Shown: positions 1-7,796 of the stretch, piece by piece
Layout of the letters: the number at the start of each line of letters is the position of its first letter
How positions within the stretch are numbered: position 1 is the stretch's first letter
Assembly (NCBI GenBank): GCA_003478355.1
Contig: QUFC01000043.1
Span: forward strand, 1-36,965
Source of the DNA: Lachnospiraceae bacterium AM48-27BH
GTDB lineage: Bacteria > Bacillota > Clostridia > Lachnospirales > Lachnospiraceae
Direction of reading: 5' to 3'
Length of the DNA: 36,965 bases
Translations under genes and position numbers: made by a program
Notes under the pieces: generated by a model
Seen by the model: only the letters and a program-made list of their open reading frames with translations
Database searches by the model: none
Told to the model about the DNA's origin: nothing

Positions 1-391
1 GCTGATATGTTTGAATGTTGCCAACAGCGTCACCCACTTTCTGCAAGACTTCAAACTTTAGGGCAGCAAGGTCGGAAACCGCCGCCCGTACCTCCCCGGC
101 AAGCTGCGGATAGGGACTGTGCCACTCGTTCAGCGTCCGGGCTATCTGGTTTAAGTTGCCGCCGATCCTCCCGTATTCGGCGGTCAGCTTCCCGACAGCG
201 GCAAGCAGCTCGTCATTGATGGGGGAAACGGTTATGATGGGGCGTATGGCTGCCCCGGTTATGGCTTGCCGGATAAACTCGGCTTGGCTCATGTGGTAAG
301 CAGAAAGCCGCTGGGCAAACTCGGCGTATTCTTCCTCGGTCATGCGTGTTTTGACTACCCGGCTGCGGTGCGGCGTGTTGTATCGTTTCAT
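1..391 (-). CDS. mobC: MobC-like relaxosome accessory protein (partial, runs off window)
   Basis: This gene reads leftward from an ATG at 391 and is still open at the window edge, giving about 130 residues of its N-terminal part. A strong ribosome binding site (GAAAGGAGGT) lies 9 bases upstream. The residues around 74-88 (GRIGGNLNQIARTLN) are the hallmark of the MobC/relaxosome family, and the N-terminal stretch is a basic ribbon-helix-helix-like segment (KTRMTEEEYAEF). Family members bind oriT next to the relaxase and help nick DNA before conjugal transfer; in Tn1549-like elements the relaxase gene normally follows directly, which would lie left of this window. The identification as a mobilisation protein is firm; the exact element subtype is inferred. 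Confidence 0.88.
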   Translation of the reverse strand, partial: MKRYNTPHRSRVVKTRMTEEEYAEFAQRLSAYHMSQAEFIRQAITGAAIRPIITVSPINDELLAAVGKLTAEYGRIGGNLNQIARTLNEWHSPYPQLAGEVRAAVSDLAALKFEVLQKVGDAVGNIQTYQ

Positions 392-1018
392 AGGTGGTTG
401 ACCTCCTTTCTGTGCGTGGTGTCCTCTCACTAATAGGAGAAAAACAGGGTGTGAAGCGGAACTGTTTTTGAAAAATCCGAAAAATATTTTGAGGGGTTTT
501 TCAGCGGCGCAAGCCGCATAAGCAGGGTTTGGGGAAGGCACTCCCCAACAAGATTCCCGCAGGGGCAAAATGAGCGATAAGCGAATTTTGGCACCTCGGT
601 AGAATCTTGCTCTAAGAAACTGCCGGCCTGCCGTTCACTTGCTACTGCCACTTTTTCAGAAAATCTATAACCAGCTTTTTTTATAAAAGGCTGCGGGCTG
701 GCGTTTTTCCCTTACTCCCTACAAACCACAAAAGAGCAGAATGGACGGACTTTCCGGCAAGAACTTTTCCGGCGGCTCGGTCTTTCCCGACAATAAGGCG
801 TTTCGGAAGCTGCGTTTTGCCCGCTGTCTGAAAAAAATGGCAGCCTTTTTTGGTTTCACTGTCTAATACGGAACTTTTGGAAATTTGCCAAAAATGGACG
901 CAAAAAAAGCAGCAAATCTTTTTCGGATTTACTGCTTCATGTGCCGCTGCGGTGCGGCGGGATGGATATTCAGTTGAAATAAAAGAGGATGGTGGTACTT
1001 TAGTCTATCGACTCTTTA
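392..1018. other. Gene-poor region upstream of mobC, candidate oriT
   Basis: This 630-base stretch lies upstream of mobC, where transfer origins of this ICE class usually sit. A 73-codon frame exists on the minus strand at 430-651, but it has no convincing ribosome binding site and I do not call it a gene. Visible structure includes a direct repeat TTTCCGGC at 751-758 and 766-773, and a GCCGC...GCGGC inverted repeat at about 942-958. I could not recognise a nic site, so oriT is an inference from position only. Confidence 0.35.
901..936 (-). terminator. Rho-independent terminator after lipoprotein gene
   Basis: On the minus strand the arms AGCAGTAAATC and GATTTGCTGCT form a stem with one mismatch and a short A-rich loop, followed at once by seven T residues. 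It lies about 80 bases past the lipoprotein stop codon and would end that transcript before the putative oriT region. Confidence 0.7.
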
Positions 1019-1507
1019 CTAACTATTAGGTAATCTTGAAAGATTTTCCTTGAATTTATCTAAAGAATGTTCATTGTTTCCCGCAAAAATAAGTGGAATT
1101 GTATATTCATATGATATGCCATTTTCATAGTCCGATAATTGTATTTTTATAGTATCATCCCTCTCATCTTTAGGTGCTATATATATGAATGAATTTTTAT
1201 TTATATCAGATATTTTCCCTTTTTCAGAAGAAACAGTATAACCCCAGTCTGTTAAATTTGTCTTTATTGTAACTTCTGTTTCTGTTTCTTTTCTAGTCTG
1301 CAATGCTGTTTTATCGATTTGGATATCAAAAGGAGTCGAACCTAACAATTCACTGTTTATATTTACAAGTTCTTCTCCATTTGTTTTAGAAATATTAGAT
1401 TCATCTTCATAATTTTGTTGAGATTCATCTTTTGGTGTTTCTCTGTTACATCCTAATAAAAAGCATAAAATAATTAGTACTAATACAGAAAGTTGTTTTT
1501 TTTGCAT
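1019..1507 (-). CDS. Exported lipoprotein, cargo of the ICE
   Basis: A 162-residue protein beginning MQKKQLSVLVLIILCFLLGC: a basic N-terminus, a hydrophobic segment and a lipobox (LLGC, Cys at about 20) predict lipidation and anchoring on the outer face of the membrane. After an acidic, Asn/Ser-rich linker (about 22-60) the rest is beta-rich with alternating Thr/Ile/Lys, suggesting a single Ig-like domain, though I do not recognise a family. The ribosome binding site AAAGGAGAAA precedes the ATG at 1507. The gene is visibly more AT-rich than the ICE backbone genes and sits with the next exported gene where the transfer genes would be expected, so it looks like acquired cargo. Function unknown. 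Confidence 0.82.
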   Translation of the reverse strand: MQKKQLSVLVLIILCFLLGCNRETPKDESQQNYEDESNISKTNGEELVNINSELLGSTPFDIQIDKTALQTRKETETEVTIKTNLTDWGYTVSSEKGKISDINKNSFIYIAPKDERDDTIKIQLSDYENGISYEYTIPLIFAGNNEHSLDKFKENLSRLPNS

Positions 1508-1532
1508 TTATTTCTCCTTTCATATTATCAAA

Positions 1533-1583
1533 GAAAGCACTGAGAGTACTTTCAAGAAATTTTGAAATATTCTCAATGCTTTC
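1533..1583. terminator. Hairpin between the two cargo genes
   Basis: The arms GAAAGCA-TGAGA and TCTCA-TGCTTTC (one mismatch) form a long stem, with an inner TTTCAA/TTGAAA pairing in the loop. T-rich sequence follows on both strands. It probably ends or attenuates the transcript of the 101-residue secreted protein upstream of the lipoprotein gene. Confidence 0.5.
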
Positions 1584-1621
1584 TATTTTTTGATCATAAA
1601 CTTGCCGGTAATGATACTATG

Positions 1622-1927
1622 TTAATTTATCTCTTTCGCGTAACCTTTGTTGCAATATACACATGCACCATTCACCCATTTGTGAGACATTTCAATCGTC
1701 TCAACTTCATAAATGCTTACTTCTCCACAAATTAAACATTGTTTGTAATTATATACATGACGTGTCGCACATTTATCCCAGTCATCATATATACCAGGCA
1801 TTTCATCTTCATATCCATAGTACTGGGGAGAACCCCAACTATGAGTATGAGCGGCAAATACAGTCATTGGAGCAGCTACAATTCCAGCTACTACTGAAAG
1901 TGCTAAAATAGATTTTCTTAAATTCAT
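1622..1927 (-). CDS. Small secreted Cys/His-rich protein
   Basis: A 101-residue protein with a clear signal peptide (basic start, hydrophobic core LALSVVAGIVAA, then VFA-A cleavage near residue 25). The mature part is about 75 residues, with HTHSW at its start, one CLIC pair and one CVYC pair, and an HKW before the second pair; this spacing could hold a metal ion. The ribosome binding site GGGAGGAAC precedes the ATG at 1927. I recognise only a general type of small exported protein with H-x-W and CxxC pairs, common in Lachnospiraceae, and assign no function. It sits upstream of a lipoprotein gene on the same strand, and the pair may act together at the cell surface. Confidence 0.75.
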   Translation of the reverse strand: MNLRKSILALSVVAGIVAAPMTVFAAHTHSWGSPQYYGYEDEMPGIYDDWDKCATRHVYNYKQCLICGEVSIYEVETIEMSHKWVNGACVYCNKGYAKEIN

Positions 1928-2090
1928 AAGTTCCTCCCTTTCCTTAAAAATACATAGCTCTTTGTTACATTGTCATTTTAACATAATAATTGGTAAAATG
2001 CAATAATTTATTTTCTATTTACGAGAAAATACTGTGCATATTATCTTATTTAGGAATAGTTAAGGCGGCTACCTAAATCTTTTTATTACT

Positions 2091-2231
2091 TTACCGCACA
2101 TGAGCATTTGCGCCGGGGTTATCGTTGCCGTAGCCCTCAAGCAGATTGATTGCACCCCAGATGCCAAGACCTGCGCCCAGAGCGATAACGAGAGTCTGAA
2201 GAACGGTTACTGCGCTATTGAAAAATGCCAT
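2091..2231 (-). pseudogene. Truncated Maff2 family transfer protein
   Basis: From an ATG at 2231, with AGGAGG seven bases upstream, 46 residues can be read: a hydrophobic helix starting MAFFNSAVTVLQTL and then GYGNDNPG. This matches the N-terminal half of Maff2 proteins, small membrane proteins of about 70 residues that follow the VirD4 gene in Tn1549-like elements. The second hydrophobic half is missing: the frame continues only six residues (ANAHVR) after NPG before a stop. The break falls at the border with the AT-rich cargo, so a deletion or replacement joined here. A short functional protein is possible but less likely. Confidence 0.8.
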
Positions 2232-2271
2232 AATATTTTCCTCCTAAAATTTGAAATTGTTTTGAGAATAG

Positions 2272-2316
2272 AAAAAGCCCTCCGTACTACCGGCATCAAA
2301 ACCGGACGGAAGGCTT
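2272..2316 (-). terminator. Terminator between HTH gene and Maff2 remnant
   Basis: On the minus strand AAGCCTTCCGT...CCGG and CCGG...ACGGAGGGCTT pair around a short loop and run into TTTTT. The stem starts within the stop codon of the HTH gene. It would limit transcription from the rep-par-virD4 block into downstream transfer genes. Confidence 0.65.
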
Positions 2317-2707
2317 AGTTTACGAGAATCTTTTCAAGGAACTCCTCGACGGTTATCACGCCAAGTTTCTGTTCCATTCTGCTTCTTGCATATTCAGTTT
2401 CACAATCATATATATCACCACCACCTTTCATAAGAAACAGCCAATACATTGACTGCAACAAATCTTCACGAGAAGCACAGATTGTCGGTGAAAAAACGAC
2501 AGGTGAAACCTTCAGAACCTCTGCGAGTTTCGCTGTGGTTTCTGCATTAGGGGTTCGAGCGTTTTTCTCATACTGAGCAATACGGACATCCGCTGTTTTC
2601 TCGGAATACCCCATCAGGAGTCCAAGCTCTTTCTGGGTAAGGCGGCGAAATCGTCTAACGAACTTCAATCGCTGCCCAATAGAGGTATCCGTGATCCACC
2701 AAGTCAT
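2315..2707 (-). CDS. XRE-family HTH transcriptional regulator
   Basis: A 130-residue protein with a Cro/C1-type helix-turn-helix at about residues 10-66: IGQRLKFVRRFRRLTQKELG, then YSEKTADVRIAQYEKNARTPNAET, the typical second and recognition helices. The C-terminal 60 residues are acidic and unassigned. The ribosome binding site GAGGTG overlaps the stop of the upstream 106-residue gene (6-base gap), so the two are cotranscribed. In related ICEs a regulator sits at this spot between virD4 and maff2. It probably represses transfer genes, but the target is not visible. Confidence 0.85.
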   Translation of the reverse strand: MTWWITDTSIGQRLKFVRRFRRLTQKELGLLMGYSEKTADVRIAQYEKNARTPNAETTAKLAEVLKVSPVVFSPTICASREDLLQSMYWLFLMKGGGDIYDCETEYARSRMEQKLGVITVEEFLEKILVN

Positions 2708-2712
2708 TTTTT

Positions 2713-3033
2713 TTACACCTCGCTTTCTGCAAATTCTCGATATACAACCTCATTTTTTGCTCTGCGCTTGCCTACGGCTTCACTGGGAGCAAGGTCAGGG
2801 TAGGTTGCCTGCACTTTCTGTCTGCTTCTGCGGACAGTTTCAAACCCCGGAAAGCTGCGTCTATCCAGTTCCTTCAAAAACACAGGAACCGTCATGGCAT
2901 GAATGTCGATGCCACGCAGACCGGAATAGTGTTCCAGTACCATCAGGTACAAATGATTGTCGGTATTTCTTGCCTTGTGGTCGTGTTCCAAGATGTTCTT
3001 AACCAGGGCAGATACCGTTTTCAGATTTTCCAA
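2713..3033 (-). CDS. Conserved ICE protein of unknown function
   Basis: A 106-residue protein that appears to start at TTG (3033), because AGGAGG lies six bases upstream and overlaps the virD4 stop codon. It is charged and mostly helical, with a basic central part (DRRSFPGFETVRRSRQKVQA) that could bind nucleic acid. I recognise it only as a small conserved gene between virD4 and the HTH regulator in Tn1549-like elements. No membrane segment or catalytic motif is seen. Its placement and tight coupling suggest a regulatory or relaxosome role, which is inference. Confidence 0.72.
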   Translation of the reverse strand: MENLKTVSALVKNILEHDHKARNTDNHLYLMVLEHYSGLRGIDIHAMTVPVFLKELDRRSFPGFETVRRSRQKVQATYPDLAPSEAVGKRRAKNEVVYREFAESEV

Positions 3034-3045
3034 ACAGAAACCTCC

Positions 3046-4800
3046 TTAATCCGCATCGACTACCACAAACTCATCACCTGCCTTGAGCTTCAACCTTCGA
3101 CTCAGAAACTGCTCAATGTTGAACTCATTTCTCTTATCAAAGTCTGATGTGTACTTATAATTGGGGTGCTGCGTCAGATCGTACTTGTCAGAAAGAAACG
3201 GTCTGACACCACGCAACTGCAAAATACACTTGCTGCCATCCAGAACCGCAAGCTCATCTACGCTCGCAAGGTCTTTGCCTAACTTCTGATAATTCAAGCC
3301 GTAAGACGGGCTGTTACCTCTGGTGTTGGAGGTGTTGTAGGTGTCGATAGTTTCTTTTCCCAATGCCTGATTCAGTTCTTTGAGCGTGGTTGGCTCAGAA
3401 CCACCCAGGAAAATTCGGGAATCCATGTTGCCGATGATGGTATCGGCATTGTCTTTATAAATGGCTTTCAGCTGTGATTGTGCCTGGAGAACAAGGCAAG
3501 CCGATATTTCACGGCTTCGGATTGTCGCTACCAGTTTTTCCAGATTGGGAATCTGACCGATGTTTGCCATCTCATCAATCAAGCAGCGCACATGAACCGG
3601 CAGTCTGCCGCCGTACACATCATCTGCTTTCTCGCACAACAAGTTGAACAGCTGTGTGTAAATCATGGAGATCAAAAAATTAAACGTCGCATCCGTATCT
3701 GACATAATCAGAAAGAGCGCCGTTTTCTTATCTCCGAGAGTATCCAACTGCAACTCGTCATAGGCAGTCACATCTCTGACCTCCTGAATATCAAAAGGAG
3801 CCAGACGAGCGCCGCAGGAAATCAAAATCGACTTAGCGGTCTTGCCGGCAGCCAGCTTGTATTTTTTATACTGACGGACTGCAAAGTGATTCGGCTTTTT
3901 CTTTTCCAGGGCTTCAAACATCAGATCCACCGGGTTCTGGAACTCCTCATCATCTTCCCGCACCTCCATTGCGTTCAGGAACTCAATCAGGGTGGAGAAA
4001 TTCTGTTCCTCAACCGGAGCTTCATAGTGGATATATCCGATCAAGGCACAGTAGAGCAGCGTTTCCGCCTTCGTCCAGAACTCATCACCGGCTTTTCCAT
4101 CACCCTTTGTGTTGGCAATCAGCGTTGTCACCAGTTTCAGAATGTCTTTTTCTGAATGGATATAGGCAAATGGGTTATAGTGCATCGACTTCTGAAAGTT
4201 GATGGTGTTGAAAATCTTGATGGTGTAGCCATGCTTCAAAAGGGCGTTGCCGCACTCAATCACGATGCTGCCTTTCGGGTCAGTGACCACATAGGAACTG
4301 TGCATCTGGAGAAGGTTTGGCTTCAACCAAAAGCGAGTTTTACCGGAACCCGAACCGCCGATAATCAGAACATTCTTATTTCGGGCATTGGCAGGATTCT
4401 TCGGGCGATTGCTCATCATCAGCCGCTCCGTTTTTGTCAGGATCACATTGTCCTCGAACTTTGGTGCAATAAACGGCTCAATATCTTTTGCCGTTCCCCA
4501 ACGAGCAGAACCGTACTCAACATTGTGTCGGTACTTCTTTGCGTTTTTGCCTTTTAGATAGACAGCCAGCCGAAGTCCTGCGCCGCAGAGAATACCAATC
4601 AGCAAATCCAACGGGTGAAAGCTGGGAAACGGATTGTTCAGGGCTATCGGAAGGGCATGAAAAAAGCTGAGGATTTTCGCAGATGAATCTGCCCCTTCAG
4701 CCAATCTCCATGCTTCTCCTAAATTCGTAGCGAACAACCCTACCAGAAAATACGGTAAATTCAGAATCAGGAGCTTTTTCATTTTTCTCTTATCCATCAC
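3046..4800 (-). CDS. virD4: VirD4-type conjugal transfer coupling ATPase
   Basis: A 584-residue member of the VirD4/TraG coupling protein family (CD1115-like). Two N-terminal membrane segments lie at about residues 9-27 and 60-80. The Walker A motif GGSGSGKT is at 148-155, and the Walker B-like CLIDEMANIGQIPNLEKL lies in the second half, followed by a Gln-rich motif (VLQAQSQLKAIY) and the GNMDSRIFLGG segment typical of the family. Length is normal for this ICE class. The protein sits at the membrane and hands the relaxase-DNA complex to the mating pore using ATP. It overlaps the upstream pcfB by 4 bases, so the two are translationally coupled. The gene looks intact although pore genes are missing downstream. 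Confidence 0.95.
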   Translation of the reverse strand: MMDKRKMKKLLILNLPYFLVGLFATNLGEAWRLAEGADSSAKILSFFHALPIALNNPFPSFHPLDLLIGILCGAGLRLAVYLKGKNAKKYRHNVEYGSARWGTAKDIEPFIAPKFEDNVILTKTERLMMSNRPKNPANARNKNVLIIGGSGSGKTRFWLKPNLLQMHSSYVVTDPKGSIVIECGNALLKHGYTIKIFNTINFQKSMHYNPFAYIHSEKDILKLVTTLIANTKGDGKAGDEFWTKAETLLYCALIGYIHYEAPVEEQNFSTLIEFLNAMEVREDDEEFQNPVDLMFEALEKKKPNHFAVRQYKKYKLAAGKTAKSILISCGARLAPFDIQEVRDVTAYDELQLDTLGDKKTALFLIMSDTDATFNFLISMIYTQLFNLLCEKADDVYGGRLPVHVRCLIDEMANIGQIPNLEKLVATIRSREISACLVLQAQSQLKAIYKDNADTIIGNMDSRIFLGGSEPTTLKELNQALGKETIDTYNTSNTRGNSPSYGLNYQKLGKDLASVDELAVLDGSKCILQLRGVRPFLSDKYDLTQHPNYKYTSDFDKRNEFNIEQFLSRRLKLKAGDEFVVVDAD

Positions 4801-5279
4801 AGATCACGCTCCTGTTTCTTCTCTCGAACCTTCTTCGGAATCGCTGCGACAATTTCCTTGAACTTCTTCAGCTGCGCCAGAACGCTCGGCTTTTCATTCT
4901 TGGTTAATGCCCTTGCCTGATGTTCCTTGCAGATTGCATCCAAAGCATCTGCATCTTTAGAACGGACAAAAACAAGAAACCGGGGAGGATCAACGGACTT
5001 ATCTTTTCTTACGGCAAAGTCCACGCCATACTTCTTGGCGAGCTTTTCAAAATCACGGATACTCTCTTTGTCGATCTCAACATTCGTAGCACCCTGATTC
5101 TGTCCCAAAAGCTGTTTCACGGATTGCTTTCCATGAACGGCAGGGTCTCGTGCCTTTTTCATCTTCACTTTTTCCCGGTGCTGCAAATACTTGCGGATAC
5201 CGGCAATGATAGTGCGCCCCGTCAGCTTGGTTGTGCTGATCGCCAGGTTTACTGTTCTGTTTTCAACTTCTTCCTGCAT
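4797..5279 (-). CDS. pcfB: PcfB family conjugation accessory protein
   Basis: A 160-residue basic protein of the PcfB/DUF3801 family, which is found directly upstream of the VirD4 coupling protein in many Gram-positive conjugative elements. In the pCF10 plasmid PcfB acts as an accessory factor that brings substrate to the coupling protein. The central part contains the family's folded core (FEKLAKKYGVDFAVRKD...PRFLVFVRSKDADAL), and the C-terminus is Lys/Arg-rich. Its stop overlaps the start of virD4 (ATGA). The ATG at 5279 has GGAGGTGATG upstream. Family call is firm; function in this element is inferred from pCF10. Confidence 0.88.
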   Translation of the reverse strand: MQEEVENRTVNLAISTTKLTGRTIIAGIRKYLQHREKVKMKKARDPAVHGKQSVKQLLGQNQGATNVEIDKESIRDFEKLAKKYGVDFAVRKDKSVDPPRFLVFVRSKDADALDAICKEHQARALTKNEKPSVLAQLKKFKEIVAAIPKKVREKKQERDL

Positions 5280-5315
5280 GATTCATCACCTCCTGCAAGC
5301 AGTAGAGTGAACAGA

Positions 5316-5627
5316 TTATCGTGCCATATCTCTGTGGTCGTAATACAGATTGCCCTTGGCAACTGCGGCATGGCTGATAATCTTGATATTGCCAGCTTTC
5401 TGGTTATCCAGAGCCTTCTGATAACCCACATCGCTCAAATACAGGCGATTTCTTTCGCCTTTCCAACCGACAGGCGATTCATCGGTCAGCACATCGAAAA
5501 TAATCATGTGCTTGGTGGCGTCATCAAATCGTGCCAAGTCCATATAGGTATGTCCCTGGTACTCCTTGGCACCATCCTGAATCCGCTTTCGCTCCATCAG
5601 CTCTCCAATCGTCGAATTTCTTTGCAT
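5316..5627 (-). CDS. Conserved ICE hypothetical protein
   Basis: I place the start at the ATG at 5627 rather than at upstream in-frame starts, because AAGGAGGT lies six bases before it and the frame would otherwise run into the upstream gene. The result is a 103-residue soluble protein without membrane segments. Sequence features: an acidic middle (DLARFDDATKHMIIFDVL) and a C-terminal HAAVAKGNLYYDHRDMAR. I do not recognise a family with confidence. It lies 10 bases after the DUF3846 gene and 36 bases before pcfB in the same transcription direction, so it belongs to the rep-par-virD4 operon. Confidence 0.7.
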   Translation of the reverse strand: MQRNSTIGELMERKRIQDGAKEYQGHTYMDLARFDDATKHMIIFDVLTDESPVGWKGERNRLYLSDVGYQKALDNQKAGNIKIISHAAVAKGNLYYDHRDMAR

Positions 5628-5637
5628 AAGAACCTCC

Positions 5638-6279
5638 TTACAGAACATCTCGGTCAGGGTTACTTTTGTGGGGAACCGAATCAGCTTTGACAGGTGCATC
5701 TTCTTTCTTCACCATGTCATCCGGCAGGGGAAGCGCCATAATGCTGCGCCCCATGCGTACAAAAGTCTCAGGCTGATGAAAGTGTTCCTCAAACTGCTTC
5801 ATCAGTTCCGGGGACAGAGAACAAAAATCATCCTCGCCCAATCCCACAACCAGAAAATCACCGGCGATAATGTCATAAATATCGCCGTCATCATCACGCA
5901 GCGCACGGTTCAGTTCTTTGCCTACGAGTTTACCTTCGTCGTGCATCACCAGTGCAACCGGCTCATTGAACGGATAAGTTGCCTCAATATCGCCACCTAC
6001 GGCTTTCTGCAAATCCTCCAGCTCACAGCCGATCTGCACAGCCTGCGGATACATGAACGGCTTTACCAGCAACACATTCATGGTATCTGCCTGTTCTTTC
6101 TGAACCTCCCGTTCCTCGGTCGTGCCGAACGCAACACCGGTAAAGTTTTCGGAGTCCAGAATGTACTCCGAATTGTAATAAGCGGCTCTAACCTGTTCCT
6201 CTGCCGCATCGTGAGATTCTGCTTGCACCGTAACCGTTTTCTCCAAGGTTTCGGTGATCTTCACATCGTATTCTTTCAA
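5638..6279 (-). CDS. DpnD/PcfM-like N-terminus fused to DUF3846 domain
   Basis: A 213-residue protein with two recognisable parts. Residues 1-50 (YDVKITETLEKTVTVQAESHD...YYNSEYILDSENFTG) resemble the DpnD/PcfM small-protein family. Residues 68-180 resemble DUF3846, with the motifs MNVLLVKP at the start, EDLQKAVGG, and AGDFLVVG near the end. DUF3846 proteins are frequent in conjugative elements and phages of Firmicutes and have no proven function. The C-terminal 30 residues are polar. It is 10 bases upstream of the next gene and 54 bases after the one before, within the same operon. Confidence 0.8.
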   Translation of the reverse strand: MKEYDVKITETLEKTVTVQAESHDAAEEQVRAAYYNSEYILDSENFTGVAFGTTEEREVQKEQADTMNVLLVKPFMYPQAVQIGCELEDLQKAVGGDIEATYPFNEPVALVMHDEGKLVGKELNRALRDDDGDIYDIIAGDFLVVGLGEDDFCSLSPELMKQFEEHFHQPETFVRMGRSIMALPLPDDMVKKEDAPVKADSVPHKSNPDRDVL

Positions 6280-6333
6280 GTTTCGATACCTCCGTTTCTT
6301 TGGAAATAAGAAAAGCGACCATCCATGAACCTG

Positions 6334-6861
6334 TTACAGTTCATAAATAGTCGCATCCACATCGGCTAAAAGCTCGAACAAGCAAATATCGTCCAGTTCG
6401 CAAATCAGGGAACCCATGTCGAAGAAAATATCGTCCTCGCATTCCACCGTAGTAACCACGCTGCGGTGTTCGTTAAGACAAATGGCTTCTTCCTTGTCCA
6501 TCGTGATCGTAGACATACAGGACACCACATAGAATGTCATATCTTCTGCTAACCACAGCTCCTTGCTCTGAATCGTGCGAACTTTTTCATCGCCGCTCAT
6601 ATCTTCTACATAGGACAGAAGCCGCACGGCTCTGCTGTTCAGAAGTACCTTTCCCTGATAGTCGATACCCTCACCAGCAGAGGACAATACTCGATACTCG
6701 CTAATCATCTCGGCATTTTTCTGAAACGACTTTGCCAGAAGCGCAGGAGAAATATCATCGAACTCCTCACTGTAGTTTACGAGCATATCTACCATATAAT
6801 CAGGATCGCAAAGGTCGTAGAGTTCTTCCAAAGCGCCCTGAATGTTTTTGGGTGTAAACAT
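6334..6861 (-). CDS. Acidic hypothetical protein of the ICE
   Basis: A 175-residue, strongly acidic protein rich in Asp and Glu with short hydrophobic patches and no signal peptide or membrane segment. Acidic segments such as CEDDIFFDMGSLICELDD occur near the C-terminus. The overall charge is like DNA mimics, but I see no match to a known anti-restriction family. It follows the ICE parB by only 8 bases and has a ribosome binding site inside the end of parB (GGAAAGGTAAGG). Membership of the operon is clear; function is unknown. Confidence 0.7.
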   Translation of the reverse strand: MFTPKNIQGALEELYDLCDPDYMVDMLVNYSEEFDDISPALLAKSFQKNAEMISEYRVLSSAGEGIDYQGKVLLNSRAVRLLSYVEDMSGDEKVRTIQSKELWLAEDMTFYVVSCMSTITMDKEEAICLNEHRSVVTTVECEDDIFFDMGSLICELDDICLFELLADVDATIYEL

Positions 6862-6869
6862 TTTTTACC

Positions 6870-7796
6870 TTACCTTTCCATTGATTTTTCTCTTTTTTTC
6901 TGCCATTGCTCCAAAAGCTGAATGATTTTATCCTCCATCTGCTTGTTGGTATAGGACTTCGGGAAGTATTTTCGCAACGAATCCGTTTTGAAGGTTACTC
7001 TGTCCAGCTCTCCCTTCTTGATTTCATTCATAATCTCGCACATCGCATCCAGCGTACACTCGCCCTCCTGTGCGAGCTTTTTAATTCGCTGTGCTTGCGA
7101 AAGGGAAGGAGCTGCTTGAGCATAATCCATTGCAGAAAGAAAATCCTTCTGTTCTTCACTTGCCAGATAGGAAAGCTCCACCGCAGGATTGAATTTGATC
7201 TGACCCGTATCTACCATATCCAGCAGTTCCGGAATCAGTTCGGTCAGACGGATATAACGGTGTACCTGATTTCTGCTTTCTCCTGCCTCCTGACCGACTA
7301 TATCCATTGCCAGCAACTTCATCCCAACTTGGGATGAAGTTAAATCGGTGCGTTGACCTTGATGTTTAATCGCATCCAGCTTCATCTTATAAGCAAATGC
7401 TCTTTCACTCGGCAGGATACTCTCCCTCTGCAAATTCGCATCAACCATCAAAATAATGGCTGCATCATCGTCCAGGTCACGAACAATCGCAGGCATGGTT
7501 TCCTTACCCGCAAGCTCCGATGCCCGGTGCCGCCTGTGACCAGAAACGATTTCATAACCACCGTCGGGGTCAGGACGGACAATCGCAGGAGTGAGAACTC
7601 CGAAATCTCGGACGCTCTCTGCCGTTTTCATCATTTCTTCATCATCAACCACACGGAAGGGGTGTCCCTCAAAGGGGTGTAGCTCAGAAAGCGGAATTTC
7701 CTGCACACGCTCCTGCTGGGCTTCAGCTCTGGATTGATCGGTGGAGAAAATATCATCGTACCCCTTCAAGCTGATGTTTGCGCCTTTTTTCTGCAT
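6870..7796 (-). CDS. parB: ICE ParB/RepB/Spo0J family partition protein
   Basis: A 308-residue ParB-family protein. The N-terminal nuclease-like fold starts near residue 34 (EIPLSELHPFEGHPFRVVDD) and includes the box II motif SGHRRHRASELAG at about 85-97. A central helix-turn-helix region follows (SRNQVHRYIRLTELIPELLDM). The ATG at 7796 is preceded by AAGGAGGTG, and the gene overlaps parA by 44 bases in a different frame, which suggests coupled translation. With ParA it probably keeps an excised circular ICE in dividing cells. It is distinct from the chromosomal ParB at 14112-15187 and its binding site is not obvious in the window. Confidence 0.92.
   Translation of the reverse strand: MQKKGANISLKGYDDIFSTDQSRAEAQQERVQEIPLSELHPFEGHPFRVVDDEEMMKTAESVRDFGVLTPAIVRPDPDGGYEIVSGHRRHRASELAGKETMPAIVRDLDDDAAIILMVDANLQRESILPSERAFAYKMKLDAIKHQGQRTDLTSSQVGMKLLAMDIVGQEAGESRNQVHRYIRLTELIPELLDMVDTGQIKFNPAVELSYLASEEQKDFLSAMDYAQAAPSLSQAQRIKKLAQEGECTLDAMCEIMNEIKKGELDRVTFKTDSLRKYFPKSYTNKQMEDKIIQLLEQWQKKREKSMER

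Noticed and set aside
430..651. 73-codon minus-strand frame upstream of mobC
   Set aside because: No ribosome binding site and a composition that looks like chance; it lies in the presumed oriT region. I record it but do not call a gene.
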